Origin: an uncultured Eubacteriales bacterium
Lineage (GTDB): Bacteria; Bacillota; Clostridia; Oscillospirales; Acutalibacteraceae
Assembly: GCA_934444895.1 (NCBI GenBank)
Contig: CAKSDA010000029.1
Location: 1 to 16,079, forward strand
Reading direction: 5' to 3'
DNA length: 16,079 bases
The notes under the pieces are model-generated. The model saw only the letters and a program-made list of their open reading frames with translations, was not told where the DNA came from and ran no database searches. How positions within the stretch are numbered: the first letter of the stretch is position 1; every line of letters starts with the position of its first letter. Below, in pieces: positions 8,701 to 14,228 of this stretch. Made by a program: the position numbers and the translations under genes.

Positions 8701-8761
8701 AATTAACTTTTAAATTACTGAATTACTTATGAATTTTTTAAAAGTTAATTTTTTAAAAAGT
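8701..8761. repeat. Inverted repeat and 15-bp tandem repeat in the mgsA-aspS gap
   Basis: The gap 8617-8826 is very AT-rich. It holds a perfect 14-bp inverted repeat (8701-8714 with 8737-8750, 22-base loop). It also has a tandem pair of 15-base units, 8732-8746 and 8747-8761, matching at 13 of 15 positions. A second 9-bp inverted repeat is at 8663-8671/8686-8694 (14-base loop). The 14-bp hairpin could end the minD-mgsA transcript, but on that strand it lacks a T run. I see no confident aspS promoter. Confidence 0.5.
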
Positions 8762-8826
8762 ATTTTGATTTCAAAAATTTTATAATCTTAAAATTTTTTA
8801 TTTGTATTTTAAAATTTATTCAGGCA

Positions 8827-9228
8827 TTATTTAGATCTTACAATATCGCGCCAGTCTAAATCTCCGCGTTCAAGACCGTGAATAAGCACTTCTGCAGTAG
8901 CAATATTGGTTGCTACCGGTATATTATGTACATCGCATATGTTCAAAAGCACTTTTTCGTCCGGCTCGCTGGGTTTTGGACTGAGCGGATCCCTAAAAAG
9001 AAGCACCAAATCTATTTCACCGCAGCTGATTCTTGAAGCGATCTGTTGAGATCCGCCCTGTCCGCCGCTCAAAAAACGCACAATTTTAAGACCTGTTGCC
9101 TCAGCCACAAGTTTGCCTGTTGTGCCGGTAGCAAAAAGATTGTGCCTGCTCAGCACGCCGCAATATGCAATACAAAACTGAACCATCAACTCTTTTTTGG
9201 CGTCGTGTGCGATAATTGCTATATTCAT
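8827..9228 (-). CDS. mgsA: Methylglyoxal synthase homologue with two catalytic residues replaced
   Basis: The MGS family converts dihydroxyacetone phosphate to methylglyoxal and phosphate, a bypass of lower glycolysis. This 133-residue protein keeps the fold signature: IAHD (6-9; H8 and D9 match E. coli H19 and D20), phosphate-binding ATGTTGK (33-39), FRDP (D80 matches D91), EPD (D90 matches D101) and HNIPVATNIATAE. Two positions deviate. The family GGDQQ is GGSQQ here, putting S60 at the catalytic base Asp71. The family P-H-E/D-P is P-S-E-P, putting S87 at His98. Both changes read clearly in the DNA (TCT and AGC). The protein may therefore be inactive, bind ligand as a sensor, or use different chemistry. 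The family assignment is firm, the activity is doubtful. The ATG follows GGAG, and the gene lies 72 bases after minD without a terminator, so the two are probably one operon. Confidence 0.88.
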   Translation of the reverse strand: MNIAIIAHDAKKELMVQFCIAYCGVLSRHNLFATGTTGKLVAEATGLKIVRFLSGGQGGSQQIASRISCGEIDLVLLFRDPLSPKPSEPDEKVLLNICDVHNIPVATNIATAEVLIHGLERGDLDWRDIVRSK

Positions 9229-9283
9229 AATTTGGTTTTCTCCTTTTTAAAAATATGCTTTTGGATTATTAAATCCCTATATG

Positions 9284-9319
9284 TAAATCTTTCTGAACTT
9301 CTAAATCTTTCTGAACTTC
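9284..9319. repeat. Perfect 18-bp tandem duplication over the minD stop codon
   Basis: Bases 9284-9301 and 9302-9319 are identical (TAAATCTTTCTGAACTTC on the plus strand). On the minus strand the first copy encodes the last residues of minD (KFRKI). The TAG stop arises at the junction of the two copies. The second copy continues in the same frame as KFRKIYI followed by another TAG. Confidence 0.9.
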
Positions 9320-10038
9320 GGAAGGGGGATGTCATAACCCAGCAACCTTGAAGTTATACGGTCAAAGGCCTTTTGCGCCCTGCACCCGCGTTTGATAGCT
9401 ACCCCTTTGCAGTTTGAATAATACAGTTCCAAACTTTGCGGTACAATTCCTATAAGTCTTATTCCGCTGCCGTCGATAACTCCGTCAATATTTTCGGTTA
9501 CACCTTTTATCATAAAATCAAAATCAACACGGTTTAAAATAAGCCTTACCGACATCAGCCCAAGTTTCATAAGATCCCTTCCAACCGTAGCAGCATCCCT
9601 TATTGATACAGAATCGGCATTGCATACAACTAAGCCTTCGCAGTATTTGGGCAAAGCGTGATACAAAGGGCCAACGCCTCCGGCAGGAAAATCCAAAATG
9701 ATAAAATCGTATTTGTCATATACTGTCGAAATAAATGACTCAAATAAATCTTTATCTATCGTACCGCTTAAAGGCGCCGGTATAAAATCAACATTCTCCC
9801 GGTTTGCAGGATGAAGCAATACTTCATCTAAAGTTTTAGCTCCGTTTAAAATATCGTTAAGATCAAAAACCAATCTGTCCGATACACCGAGCATAACATC
9901 TAAACAGCGCATTCCGGAATCAAGATCTATAAGTAAAACTTTATGGTTTCTGTTTCCGAGTTCTGCCGAAATATTAACCGAAACGCTGGACTTACCAACG
10001 CCGCCCTTTCCGGAAGCAATTGCAATCAGCCTTCCCAT
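9301..10038 (-). CDS. minD: MinD/ParA-family ATPase, orphan MinD-like
   Basis: Deviant Walker-A ATPase of the MinD branch, whose members dimerise with ATP on the membrane to position the division septum or other cargo. Residues 9-17 carry the SGKGGVGKS P-loop with signature K11 and K16. The Walker A' region reads LIDLDSGMRCLD (36-47), like the MinD GLRNLD form rather than ParA. The Walker B region is FIILDFPAGG (112-121). At 245 residues it is slightly short. The C-terminus (after about residue 222) ends in GYDIPLPKFRKI and shows no clear amphipathic membrane-targeting helix of the usual MinD type. No minC or minE is adjacent, but the downstream partner mgsA matches the minD/mgsA neighbourhood of other clostridia. 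GGAG precedes the ATG by 6 bases. A role in septum placement is inferred from family only. Confidence 0.82.
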   Translation of the reverse strand: MGRLIAIASGKGGVGKSSVSVNISAELGNRNHKVLLIDLDSGMRCLDVMLGVSDRLVFDLNDILNGAKTLDEVLLHPANRENVDFIPAPLSGTIDKDLFESFISTVYDKYDFIILDFPAGGVGPLYHALPKYCEGLVVCNADSVSIRDAATVGRDLMKLGLMSVRLILNRVDFDFMIKGVTENIDGVIDGSGIRLIGIVPQSLELYYSNCKGVAIKRGCRAQKAFDRITSRLLGYDIPLPKFRKI

Positions 10039-10114
10039 TACACGCTCCTACCGCCTAGAGTGTAGCTTAAAACGCCCACCCGCTTGCAAGTTATATTTTA
10101 GATTTTTATATGTT

Positions 10115-10181
10115 GTGCTGCAATCAATAAAGGTAAATTGGTTTTGTAGGATAAAATTTCCCTGTATCTTTATTGCAGCAC
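10115..10181. repeat. Strong hairpin in the minD leader
   Basis: GTGCTGCAA at 10115-10123 pairs with 10173-10181. After a small bulge the stem continues, with AAAG at 10129-10132 pairing to CTTT at 10168-10171. The interior holds a further weak pairing (GG-AAATT with AATTT-CC). No T run follows on either strand, so it does not look like a terminator. It lies between the leader terminator and the minD start, and could be an RNA stability element or a small mobile-repeat remnant. Confidence 0.55.
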
Positions 10182-10195
10182 TTGAGTCAATTAAT

Positions 10196-10228
10196 AAAAA
10201 ACCGTTCGACCGATAAAGCCGAAACCGA
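10196..10228 (-). terminator. Candidate leader terminator upstream of minD
   Basis: On the minus strand the arms 10218-10228 and 10202-10210 can form about nine pairs with two single-base bulges. A T6 run (10196-10201) follows at once. It lies about 120 bases after the predicted transcription start and directly after the aptamer-like fold, the position expected for a regulated leader terminator. The bulged stem makes this less certain than the other terminators in the window. Confidence 0.45.
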
Positions 10229-10233
10229 TCACT

Positions 10234-10319
10234 CTTAGGCTGGCACCCTGCAAAGAAGATAAGACTAAAAATGCCGAAAGATCACTGTTTTGGGCAGGTT
10301 CAGCTATCAAGAGCCTAAA
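10234..10319 (-). promoter_or_regulatory. Aptamer-like structured leader of minD, class unknown
   Basis: Minus-strand RNA just after the predicted start folds with a closing stem of 8 pairs (10312-10319 with 10234-10241). A second stem of 5 pairs lies inside (10294-10298 GCAGG with 10247-10251). Between these are purine- and UUU-rich joining segments. It is followed by the candidate terminator. I compared it from memory with T-box, SAM, FMN, TPP, lysine, cobalamin, M-box, glycine, preQ1, ZTP, ydaO and guanidine-I consensus motifs and saw no match. Orientation is chosen from the promoter; the stems would form on either strand. Confidence 0.4.
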
Positions 10320-10336
10320 TATTAAATATTTATTAT

Positions 10337-10365
10337 ATTTTAGCATAATATACCCTGATTGTAAA
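10337..10365 (-). promoter_or_regulatory. minD promoter
   Basis: Minus-strand TTTACA (10360-10365), 17-base spacer, TAAAAT (10337-10342) preceded by TGC (extended -10). The start would be near 10330, which gives a leader of about 290 bases before the minD ATG. It is back to back with the ribU promoter: the two -35 boxes are 29 bases apart. Confidence 0.65.
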
Positions 10366-10394
10366 CACTAAAAGGTGATTTTTTTATTTTTCTA

Positions 10395-10423
10395 TTGACA
10401 AAAACTTTTTAAATAATTACAAT
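10395..10423 (+). promoter_or_regulatory. ribU promoter
   Basis: A perfect TTGACA (10395-10400), a 17-base spacer and TACAAT (10418-10423). The predicted start is near 10430, leaving a leader of about 200 bases before the ribU start codon. Confidence 0.8.
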
Positions 10424-10429
10424 AAAATC

Positions 10430-10633
10430 TGGCTGAAACAGGGGCGTTTTAAAGCTTTGACCGGACCGGTAATGATAAATCCGAATCTGTTTTTTATGCT
10501 TTTAATATCGAACACCGTGACTGTTCGCTTACCTGCTTTTTAAGCTCTTGATCGTCGAAGCCGCATAGGATTTATTGTAAACCGTTTTGTTTTAATCATT
10601 TAATGGCTTTTTTGTGAAAGGACGATGTATATT
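10430..10633 (+). promoter_or_regulatory. Structured 5' leader of the RibU-like gene, class unknown
   Basis: A long-range stem closes the element: 10474-10482 (GATAAATCC) pairs with 10568-10576, all nine positions counting one G-U. Stacked on its 3' side is a second stem, 10495-10499 (TATGC) with 10563-10567. Inside lie a 6-bp hairpin (CGAACA 10509-10514 with TGTTCG 10522-10527) and a small hairpin (10535-10545). ATCGTC at 10551-10556 is complementary to GACGAT at 10621-10626, which overlaps the ribosome binding site region, so translational control is possible. No FMN-riboswitch signature (GGGGCAGGGTG, or the GGATGGGAGAAGA end) is present, although RibU genes often carry it. The leader has no open reading frame of note. 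Confidence 0.45.
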
Positions 10634-11233
10634 ATGAAAAAAGAAACCATCAGGGCTCTTTCGGTAACCGGAATTATGAGCGCATGCGGGTTTATCCTTA
10701 TGACGCTGGAGTTTCCTTTACCGTTTATTATTCCGTCATTCATAAAATTGGATTTTTCGGAATTGCCGGCTCTGATAACTTCTTTTGCCTTCGGCCCCTT
10801 GTATGGAGTTCTTGTATGCTTTGTTAAAAATCTGCTTCATGCGTTTATCGGCTCCTCCATGGGAGTCGGCGAACTGTCGAATTTTCTGCTCGGAGCCGTT
10901 TTTGTAGGTGTCAGCGGCGCAATTTACAAAAGGAACCGTACCAGAAAAGGTGCTCTTATAGGTTCTGTTTCAGGAGCTGTGCTTATGGCAGTTATAAGCG
11001 TTTTTACTAACGCATTTATTGTATACCCTGCCTACACCGTGATTTACGGCATGCCTATGAAGGCCATAATCGGAATGTATAAAACAATACTTCCCTCTGC
11101 GGACACTCTAATTAAAGCGCTTTTAATATTTAATCTTCCGTTTACATTTTTTAAAGGTATTCTGGACTCGGCAATTTGCTTTATAATTTATAAAAAACTC
11201 TCCCCAATTTTAAAGCATAAAAGGGGAAAATAA
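10634..11233 (+). CDS. ribU: ECF transporter S component, RibU-like (riboflavin)
   Basis: Membrane substrate-binding subunit of an energy-coupling factor vitamin importer. It works with a shared EcfA-EcfA'-EcfT module encoded elsewhere. The protein (199 residues from the chosen start) is strongly hydrophobic with about six membrane segments. It carries the RibU pattern LEFPLPFI-P-FIKLDFSELPALI (25-47), then GPLYGVLV, a KNLLH segment (65-69) and GVGELSNFLLG (77-87), with TNAFIVYPAY later. This pattern matches RibU more than other S families, but substrate was not tested. AGGA at 10619-10622 is only two bases from the first in-frame ATG (10625) and 11 bases from the ATG at 10634. The latter also gives the usual MKK start. 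It has a strong promoter and a long leader, and ends just before the metK promoter with no clear terminator. Confidence 0.85.
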   Translation: MKKETIRALSVTGIMSACGFILMTLEFPLPFIIPSFIKLDFSELPALITSFAFGPLYGVLVCFVKNLLHAFIGSSMGVGELSNFLLGAVFVGVSGAIYKRNRTRKGALIGSVSGAVLMAVISVFTNAFIVYPAYTVIYGMPMKAIIGMYKTILPSADTLIKALLIFNLPFTFFKGILDSAICFIIYKKLSPILKHKRGK

Positions 11234-11236
11234 CTG

Positions 11237-11264
11237 TTGACAAATTCCATATATATGGTAAAAT
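11237..11264 (+). promoter_or_regulatory. metK promoter
   Basis: A perfect TTGACA (11237-11242), a 16-base spacer and TAAAAT (11259-11264) preceded by TGG (extended -10). It begins three bases after the ribU stop codon. The start is expected near 11271, just ahead of the SAM aptamer. Confidence 0.8.
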
Positions 11265-11286
11265 AATTTGTAAATCAAATAATTAT

Positions 11287-11379
11287 CCTTATCAAGAGTG
11301 GCGGAGGGTACAGGCCCTGTGATGCCCGGCAACCTGTTATTCAAGGTGCCAATTCCTGCGGCTATGCCGAAAGATGAGG
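11287..11379 (+). promoter_or_regulatory. SAM-I (S-box) riboswitch aptamer
   Basis: Binds S-adenosylmethionine and turns metK off when SAM is plentiful. All the family landmarks are present in order: ATCAAGAGTGGCGGAGGG, CAGGCCC, GATGCCCGGCAACC, AAGGTGCCAATTCCTGC and CCGAAAGATGAGG. P1 is formed by 11287-11293 (CCTTATC) with 11373-11379 (GATGAGG). The P1 3' strand GATGAG is also complementary to CTCATC at 11395-11400, which overlaps the terminator stem. Without SAM this alternative pairing can act as antiterminator. Confidence 0.97.
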
Positions 11380-11387
11380 TCTTTAAG

Positions 11388-11422
11388 TAACCGTCTCATC
11401 TAAGGTCAGGCGGTTATTTTTT
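11388..11422 (+). terminator. SAM riboswitch expression-platform terminator
   Basis: TAACCGTC (11388-11395) pairs with GGCGGTTA (11409-11416), eight pairs with one G-U, followed by T6 (11417-11422). SAM binding leaves this hairpin free to form and stops transcription ahead of metK. Confidence 0.9.
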
Positions 11423-11440
11423 ATTATCGGAGGTTATATA

Positions 11441-12628
11441 ATGTCAAAACATTTATTTACATCGGAATCTGTTACAGAAGGACATCCGGACAAGTTGTGC
11501 GATAATATTTCTGATGCAGTTTTGGATGAAATTCTTTCAAAAGACCCGGAGGCAAGGGTTGCCTGCGAAACATTCTGCACCACCGGAATGATTACTGTTA
11601 TGGGCGAAATATCAACAAAATGTTATGTTGATATAGCCGGAATCGCAAGGAAAGTAATTTGTGAAACCGGTTATAATTCTCCTAATGTGGGATTTGACGG
11701 AAACACCTGCGGCGTTTCGGTTGCGCTTGATGAACAGTCGCCGGATATCGCTTTAGGGGTAGATAATTCGCTTGAAACTAAAGAAGGCGAAGATGATGAG
11801 CTTAACAAAACCGGCGCCGGAGATCAGGGAATGATGTTTGGCTTTGCATGCGATGAAACAAAAGAACTTATGCCGCTTCCTATTTCGCTCGCCCACAGGC
11901 TTGCAAAAAGATTAACCAGTGTCAGAAAAAGCGGCCTTCTTGATTATTTAAGACCTGACGGTAAAACCCAGGTCACGGTAGAATATGAGAATGATAAACC
12001 CGTTCATATTGATACGGTTGTTGTGTCGGCCCAGCATATGCCATCGGTTGATATTGACACGCTTAGAAGAGATATTAAAAAACATGTTATCGACGCCGAG
12101 CTTGCATCAGAACCGTATGACGCCGATACAAAGATATATATAAATCCAACCGGAAGATTTGTTATAGGAGGTCCGCAAGGCGATACCGGGCTTACCGGCC
12201 GTAAAATAATAGTTGACACCTACGGAGGCTATGCCAAACATGGCGGCGGTGCATTTTCAGGGAAAGATCCAACAAAGGTTGATCGTTCGGCTGCCTACGC
12301 CGCGAGATATGTTGCAAAAAATATTGTTGCTGCCGGTCTTGCAAAAAAGGCAGAGGTTCAGCTTGCCTATGCAATAGGGGTTGCTCACCCGGTTTCGGTA
12401 ATGGTTGACACCTTTAATACTGGTGTTGCAGACGATGAAAAAATAGCCAACGCAGTAAAAAAAGTATTTGATCTGCGTCCCCTTGCAATTATTAAAACAT
12501 TTGATTTAAAACGGCCTATATACAGAAACCTTGCCGCATATGGCCATTTCGGAAGAAATGATCTTGATCTTCCCTGGGAGAAAACAGACAAAACCGATGA
12601 GCTAAAAATCGCTGTAAATAAGCTGTAA
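11441..12628 (+). CDS. metK: S-adenosylmethionine synthetase (methionine adenosyltransferase)
   Basis: Makes SAM from methionine and ATP in the cytoplasm, releasing phosphate and pyrophosphate. The 395-residue length is normal. The ATP-binding segment has GHPDK at 14-18. GAGDQG at 125-130 is the second ATP-binding signature. GGGAFSGKD at 268-276 is the flexible phosphate-binding P-loop-like motif, followed by the conserved KVDRSAAYAARYVAKN stretch. GGAGG lies 7 bases before the ATG. Expression is controlled by the SAM-I riboswitch directly upstream. The next gene starts 26 bases after the stop, so the two are probably cotranscribed. Confidence 0.98.
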   Translation: MSKHLFTSESVTEGHPDKLCDNISDAVLDEILSKDPEARVACETFCTTGMITVMGEISTKCYVDIAGIARKVICETGYNSPNVGFDGNTCGVSVALDEQSPDIALGVDNSLETKEGEDDELNKTGAGDQGMMFGFACDETKELMPLPISLAHRLAKRLTSVRKSGLLDYLRPDGKTQVTVEYENDKPVHIDTVVVSAQHMPSVDIDTLRRDIKKHVIDAELASEPYDADTKIYINPTGRFVIGGPQGDTGLTGRKIIVDTYGGYAKHGGGAFSGKDPTKVDRSAAYAARYVAKNIVAAGLAKKAEVQLAYAIGVAHPVSVMVDTFNTGVADDEKIANAVKKVFDLRPLAIIKTFDLKRPIYRNLAAYGHFGRNDLDLPWEKTDKTDELKIAVNKL

Positions 12629-12654
12629 ATAAATAATTTTTCGGAGGCCTTAAT

Positions 12655-13719
12655 ATGCGTAAAAAGTATCTTATGTCACAAAATTCCGATCTTTTTGCAA
12701 AGCTTGAACTGAAGTGTAATGAGGTAACGGCGCTTAATCTTCGCATTGAGGAGCTAAATGAAAAAATAGCAGCCTTAAAAGAGGAAAATGATATTTTAAA
12801 GTCAGAAGTTAATAAAAGATCCGAAATGCAATGCAAAACCGCCGGCGAAGCTGAAGATAAAACCGAAAACAGCTTAAATGAAGAGCAAAACAGTGAAGAT
12901 AATTGCGAAGCAAAGGTTGCTCTAAACAAATCAAACAAAATTAATACAGAGGAATTCGAACCTGAGAATTCCGCAAATTCCGCATTGGATGGAAATATTT
13001 TAGCAGAAAATAGGTTGCAAAACGACGAATTTTCCGCTGATAATACGGTTTTAAACAATGCCGATATTGACAGCATTAATATAAACATTATTGAACCTGC
13101 CGATTGCGTACAACTCCCCGTTATTGAAATGGTTGACCCTTTTGAAAACGGAATCGTCCCTGAAGGCGATGACGATAAAGATAGTGATAGAGGCAATATC
13201 AAACACGGAGCAGATGAAAATCATGATTCAAAAATAGGCAATAGGGACTATGAAGGCGACGAAAATGTCTTAGACAATTTTGAATTGTCCGATTCTGCAG
13301 AGAAAGATTCTTCGGTAAACGACTCTTTTTCTACTGATGACTCTTCTTTTGCAAAAAACAATTCTTCTGCAAATGATGATACCGGTTGCCACTCAGTAAC
13401 CGAAAAAATGTTTGACGAAGCGGGCAATATCGGCGAAAAACTTATTAAAAAATGTGAACCGCTTCCCAAGTATGCTGCTTTAAAAATCGGCAAAATAACA
13501 AAGGAAGTAGCCGGAATTTTAATGTACACGGCCGACAAGGGCAAAGATGCCGAAGAGATCGTATCCGAAGCCTTAAAAGAAAATGACTCATTTAAAAGCA
13601 AAATTTTAACTATTATCCAAAGCCCGAAGCCTGAGCAGGAAATACTGTCTGACATTGACAAACTGACCGAAAAAACTCTTGAAAAGTTAAATAGACTTTC
13701 TAATAAAAACCATGTCTAG
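12655..13719 (+). CDS. Acidic coiled-coil protein of unknown function
   Basis: I do not recognise a family. The 354-residue protein has three visible parts. Residues 12-56 form a leucine-heptad coiled coil (LELKCNEV, LRIEELNEKIAALKEENDIL). Residues 60-248 are low-complexity, rich in Asp, Glu, Asn and Ser, and probably disordered. Residues 249-350 are a mixed-charge helical C-terminal region (KMFDEAGNIGEKLIKK, then TADKGKDAEEIVSEAL and DIDKLTEKTLEKLNRL). There is no signal peptide or membrane segment. The ATG has GGAGG at 7 bases. It lies 26 bases downstream of metK with no terminator between, so it should share the SAM riboswitch. Six-frame shadows on the other strand are long only because of the skewed codon use. 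A cytoplasmic scaffold or division-related role is possible, but the sequence does not show it. Confidence 0.8.
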   Translation: MRKKYLMSQNSDLFAKLELKCNEVTALNLRIEELNEKIAALKEENDILKSEVNKRSEMQCKTAGEAEDKTENSLNEEQNSEDNCEAKVALNKSNKINTEEFEPENSANSALDGNILAENRLQNDEFSADNTVLNNADIDSININIIEPADCVQLPVIEMVDPFENGIVPEGDDDKDSDRGNIKHGADENHDSKIGNRDYEGDENVLDNFELSDSAEKDSSVNDSFSTDDSSFAKNNSSANDDTGCHSVTEKMFDEAGNIGEKLIKKCEPLPKYAALKIGKITKEVAGILMYTADKGKDAEEIVSEALKENDSFKSKILTIIQSPKPEQEILSDIDKLTEKTLEKLNRLSNKNHV

Positions 13720-13781
13720 TGTTTGACAGGCAGGAAGACCGAACCTGCCCGGAACAATAAAATAATAAATCCAAATAAGCA

Positions 13782-13822
13782 AAAAACAACCGAAGGACGA
13801 TTATCATCCTTCGGTTGTTTTT
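13782..13822. terminator. Bidirectional terminator between convergent units
   Basis: Arms 13782-13797 (AAAAACAACCGAAGGA) and 13807-13822 are perfectly complementary over 16 bp with a 9-base loop. T runs follow the stem on both strands. It ends the metK unit from the left and the ribosomal alpha operon from the right (the rplQ stop is 30 bases away). A separate 6-bp GC hairpin (13729-13734 with 13744-13749) lies just after the stop of the upstream gene but has no T run. Confidence 0.92.
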
Positions 13823-13852
13823 AATCTTTATAGCTATATTATGCGTTCAAGA

Positions 13853-14194
13853 TTAAATTAACTCGATAATAGCCATTTCTGCTGCGTCACCACGACGGGG
13901 TCCTGTCTTAGTAATGCGACAGTAGCCACCGTTTTTGTCACTGTACTTAGGAGCAATTTCGTCATAAAGTTTCTTTACAACATTGCTGTCAGTAATAAAT
14001 GACAAAGCCTGGCGTCTGCTATGAAGTGAGCTATCTTTTGCGAGTGTAATATATTTTTCGGTCATTGAACGAACTTCTTTAGCGCGAGTGACTGTTGTCT
14101 CAATTTTACCGTTTTTAAGTAAAAATGTTACCATAGCTCTGAGCATTGCTGTTCTGTGGTCACTCGTTCTACCGAGTTTTCTGGTACCGGCCAT
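13853..14194 (-). CDS. rplQ: 50S ribosomal protein L17
   Basis: Large-subunit protein near the peptide exit region, last gene of the alpha operon. The 113-residue product has the conserved start MAGTRKLGRTSDHRTAMLRAMVT, the LLKNGKIETT stretch, the RAKEVR segment and the C-terminal RRGDAAEMAIIELI. The ATG follows GGAG at about 10 bases. It begins 34 bases after the rpoA stop, so it is cotranscribed with rpoA and ends at the bidirectional terminator. Confidence 0.98.
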   Translation of the reverse strand: MAGTRKLGRTSDHRTAMLRAMVTFLLKNGKIETTVTRAKEVRSMTEKYITLAKDSSLHSRRQALSFITDSNVVKKLYDEIAPKYSDKNGGYCRITKTGPRRGDAAEMAIIELI

Positions 14195-14228
14195 TTAATA
14201 TTCACTCCTTACTGGTGATTAAAAATTA

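Noticed and set aside
10234..10319. M-box or SAM-type riboswitch on the plus strand at this element
   Set aside because: Short look-alike strings (TTAGG, GCCGAAAGAT, ATCAAGAG) occur, but the conserved blocks are out of order or absent and no plus-strand promoter precedes it.
10434..10595. Minus-strand open stretches inside the ribU leader, one of about 40 codons ending in TAA and a 19-codon ATG frame upstream of it in the same frame
   Set aside because: No ribosome binding site, an in-frame stop between them, and the sequence is better explained as a base-paired plus-strand leader behind a strong promoter.
11196..11228. Terminator at the end of the RibU-like gene (CCCC/GGGG pairing)
   Set aside because: Short stem with a large loop inside the coding end and no T run.
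12516..13202. Long minus-strand open frame opposite the metK end and the acidic protein
   Set aside because: Serine- and phenylalanine-rich product typical of a shadow of an Asp/Glu/Asn-rich gene; no ribosome binding site, and it overlaps two better-supported genes.
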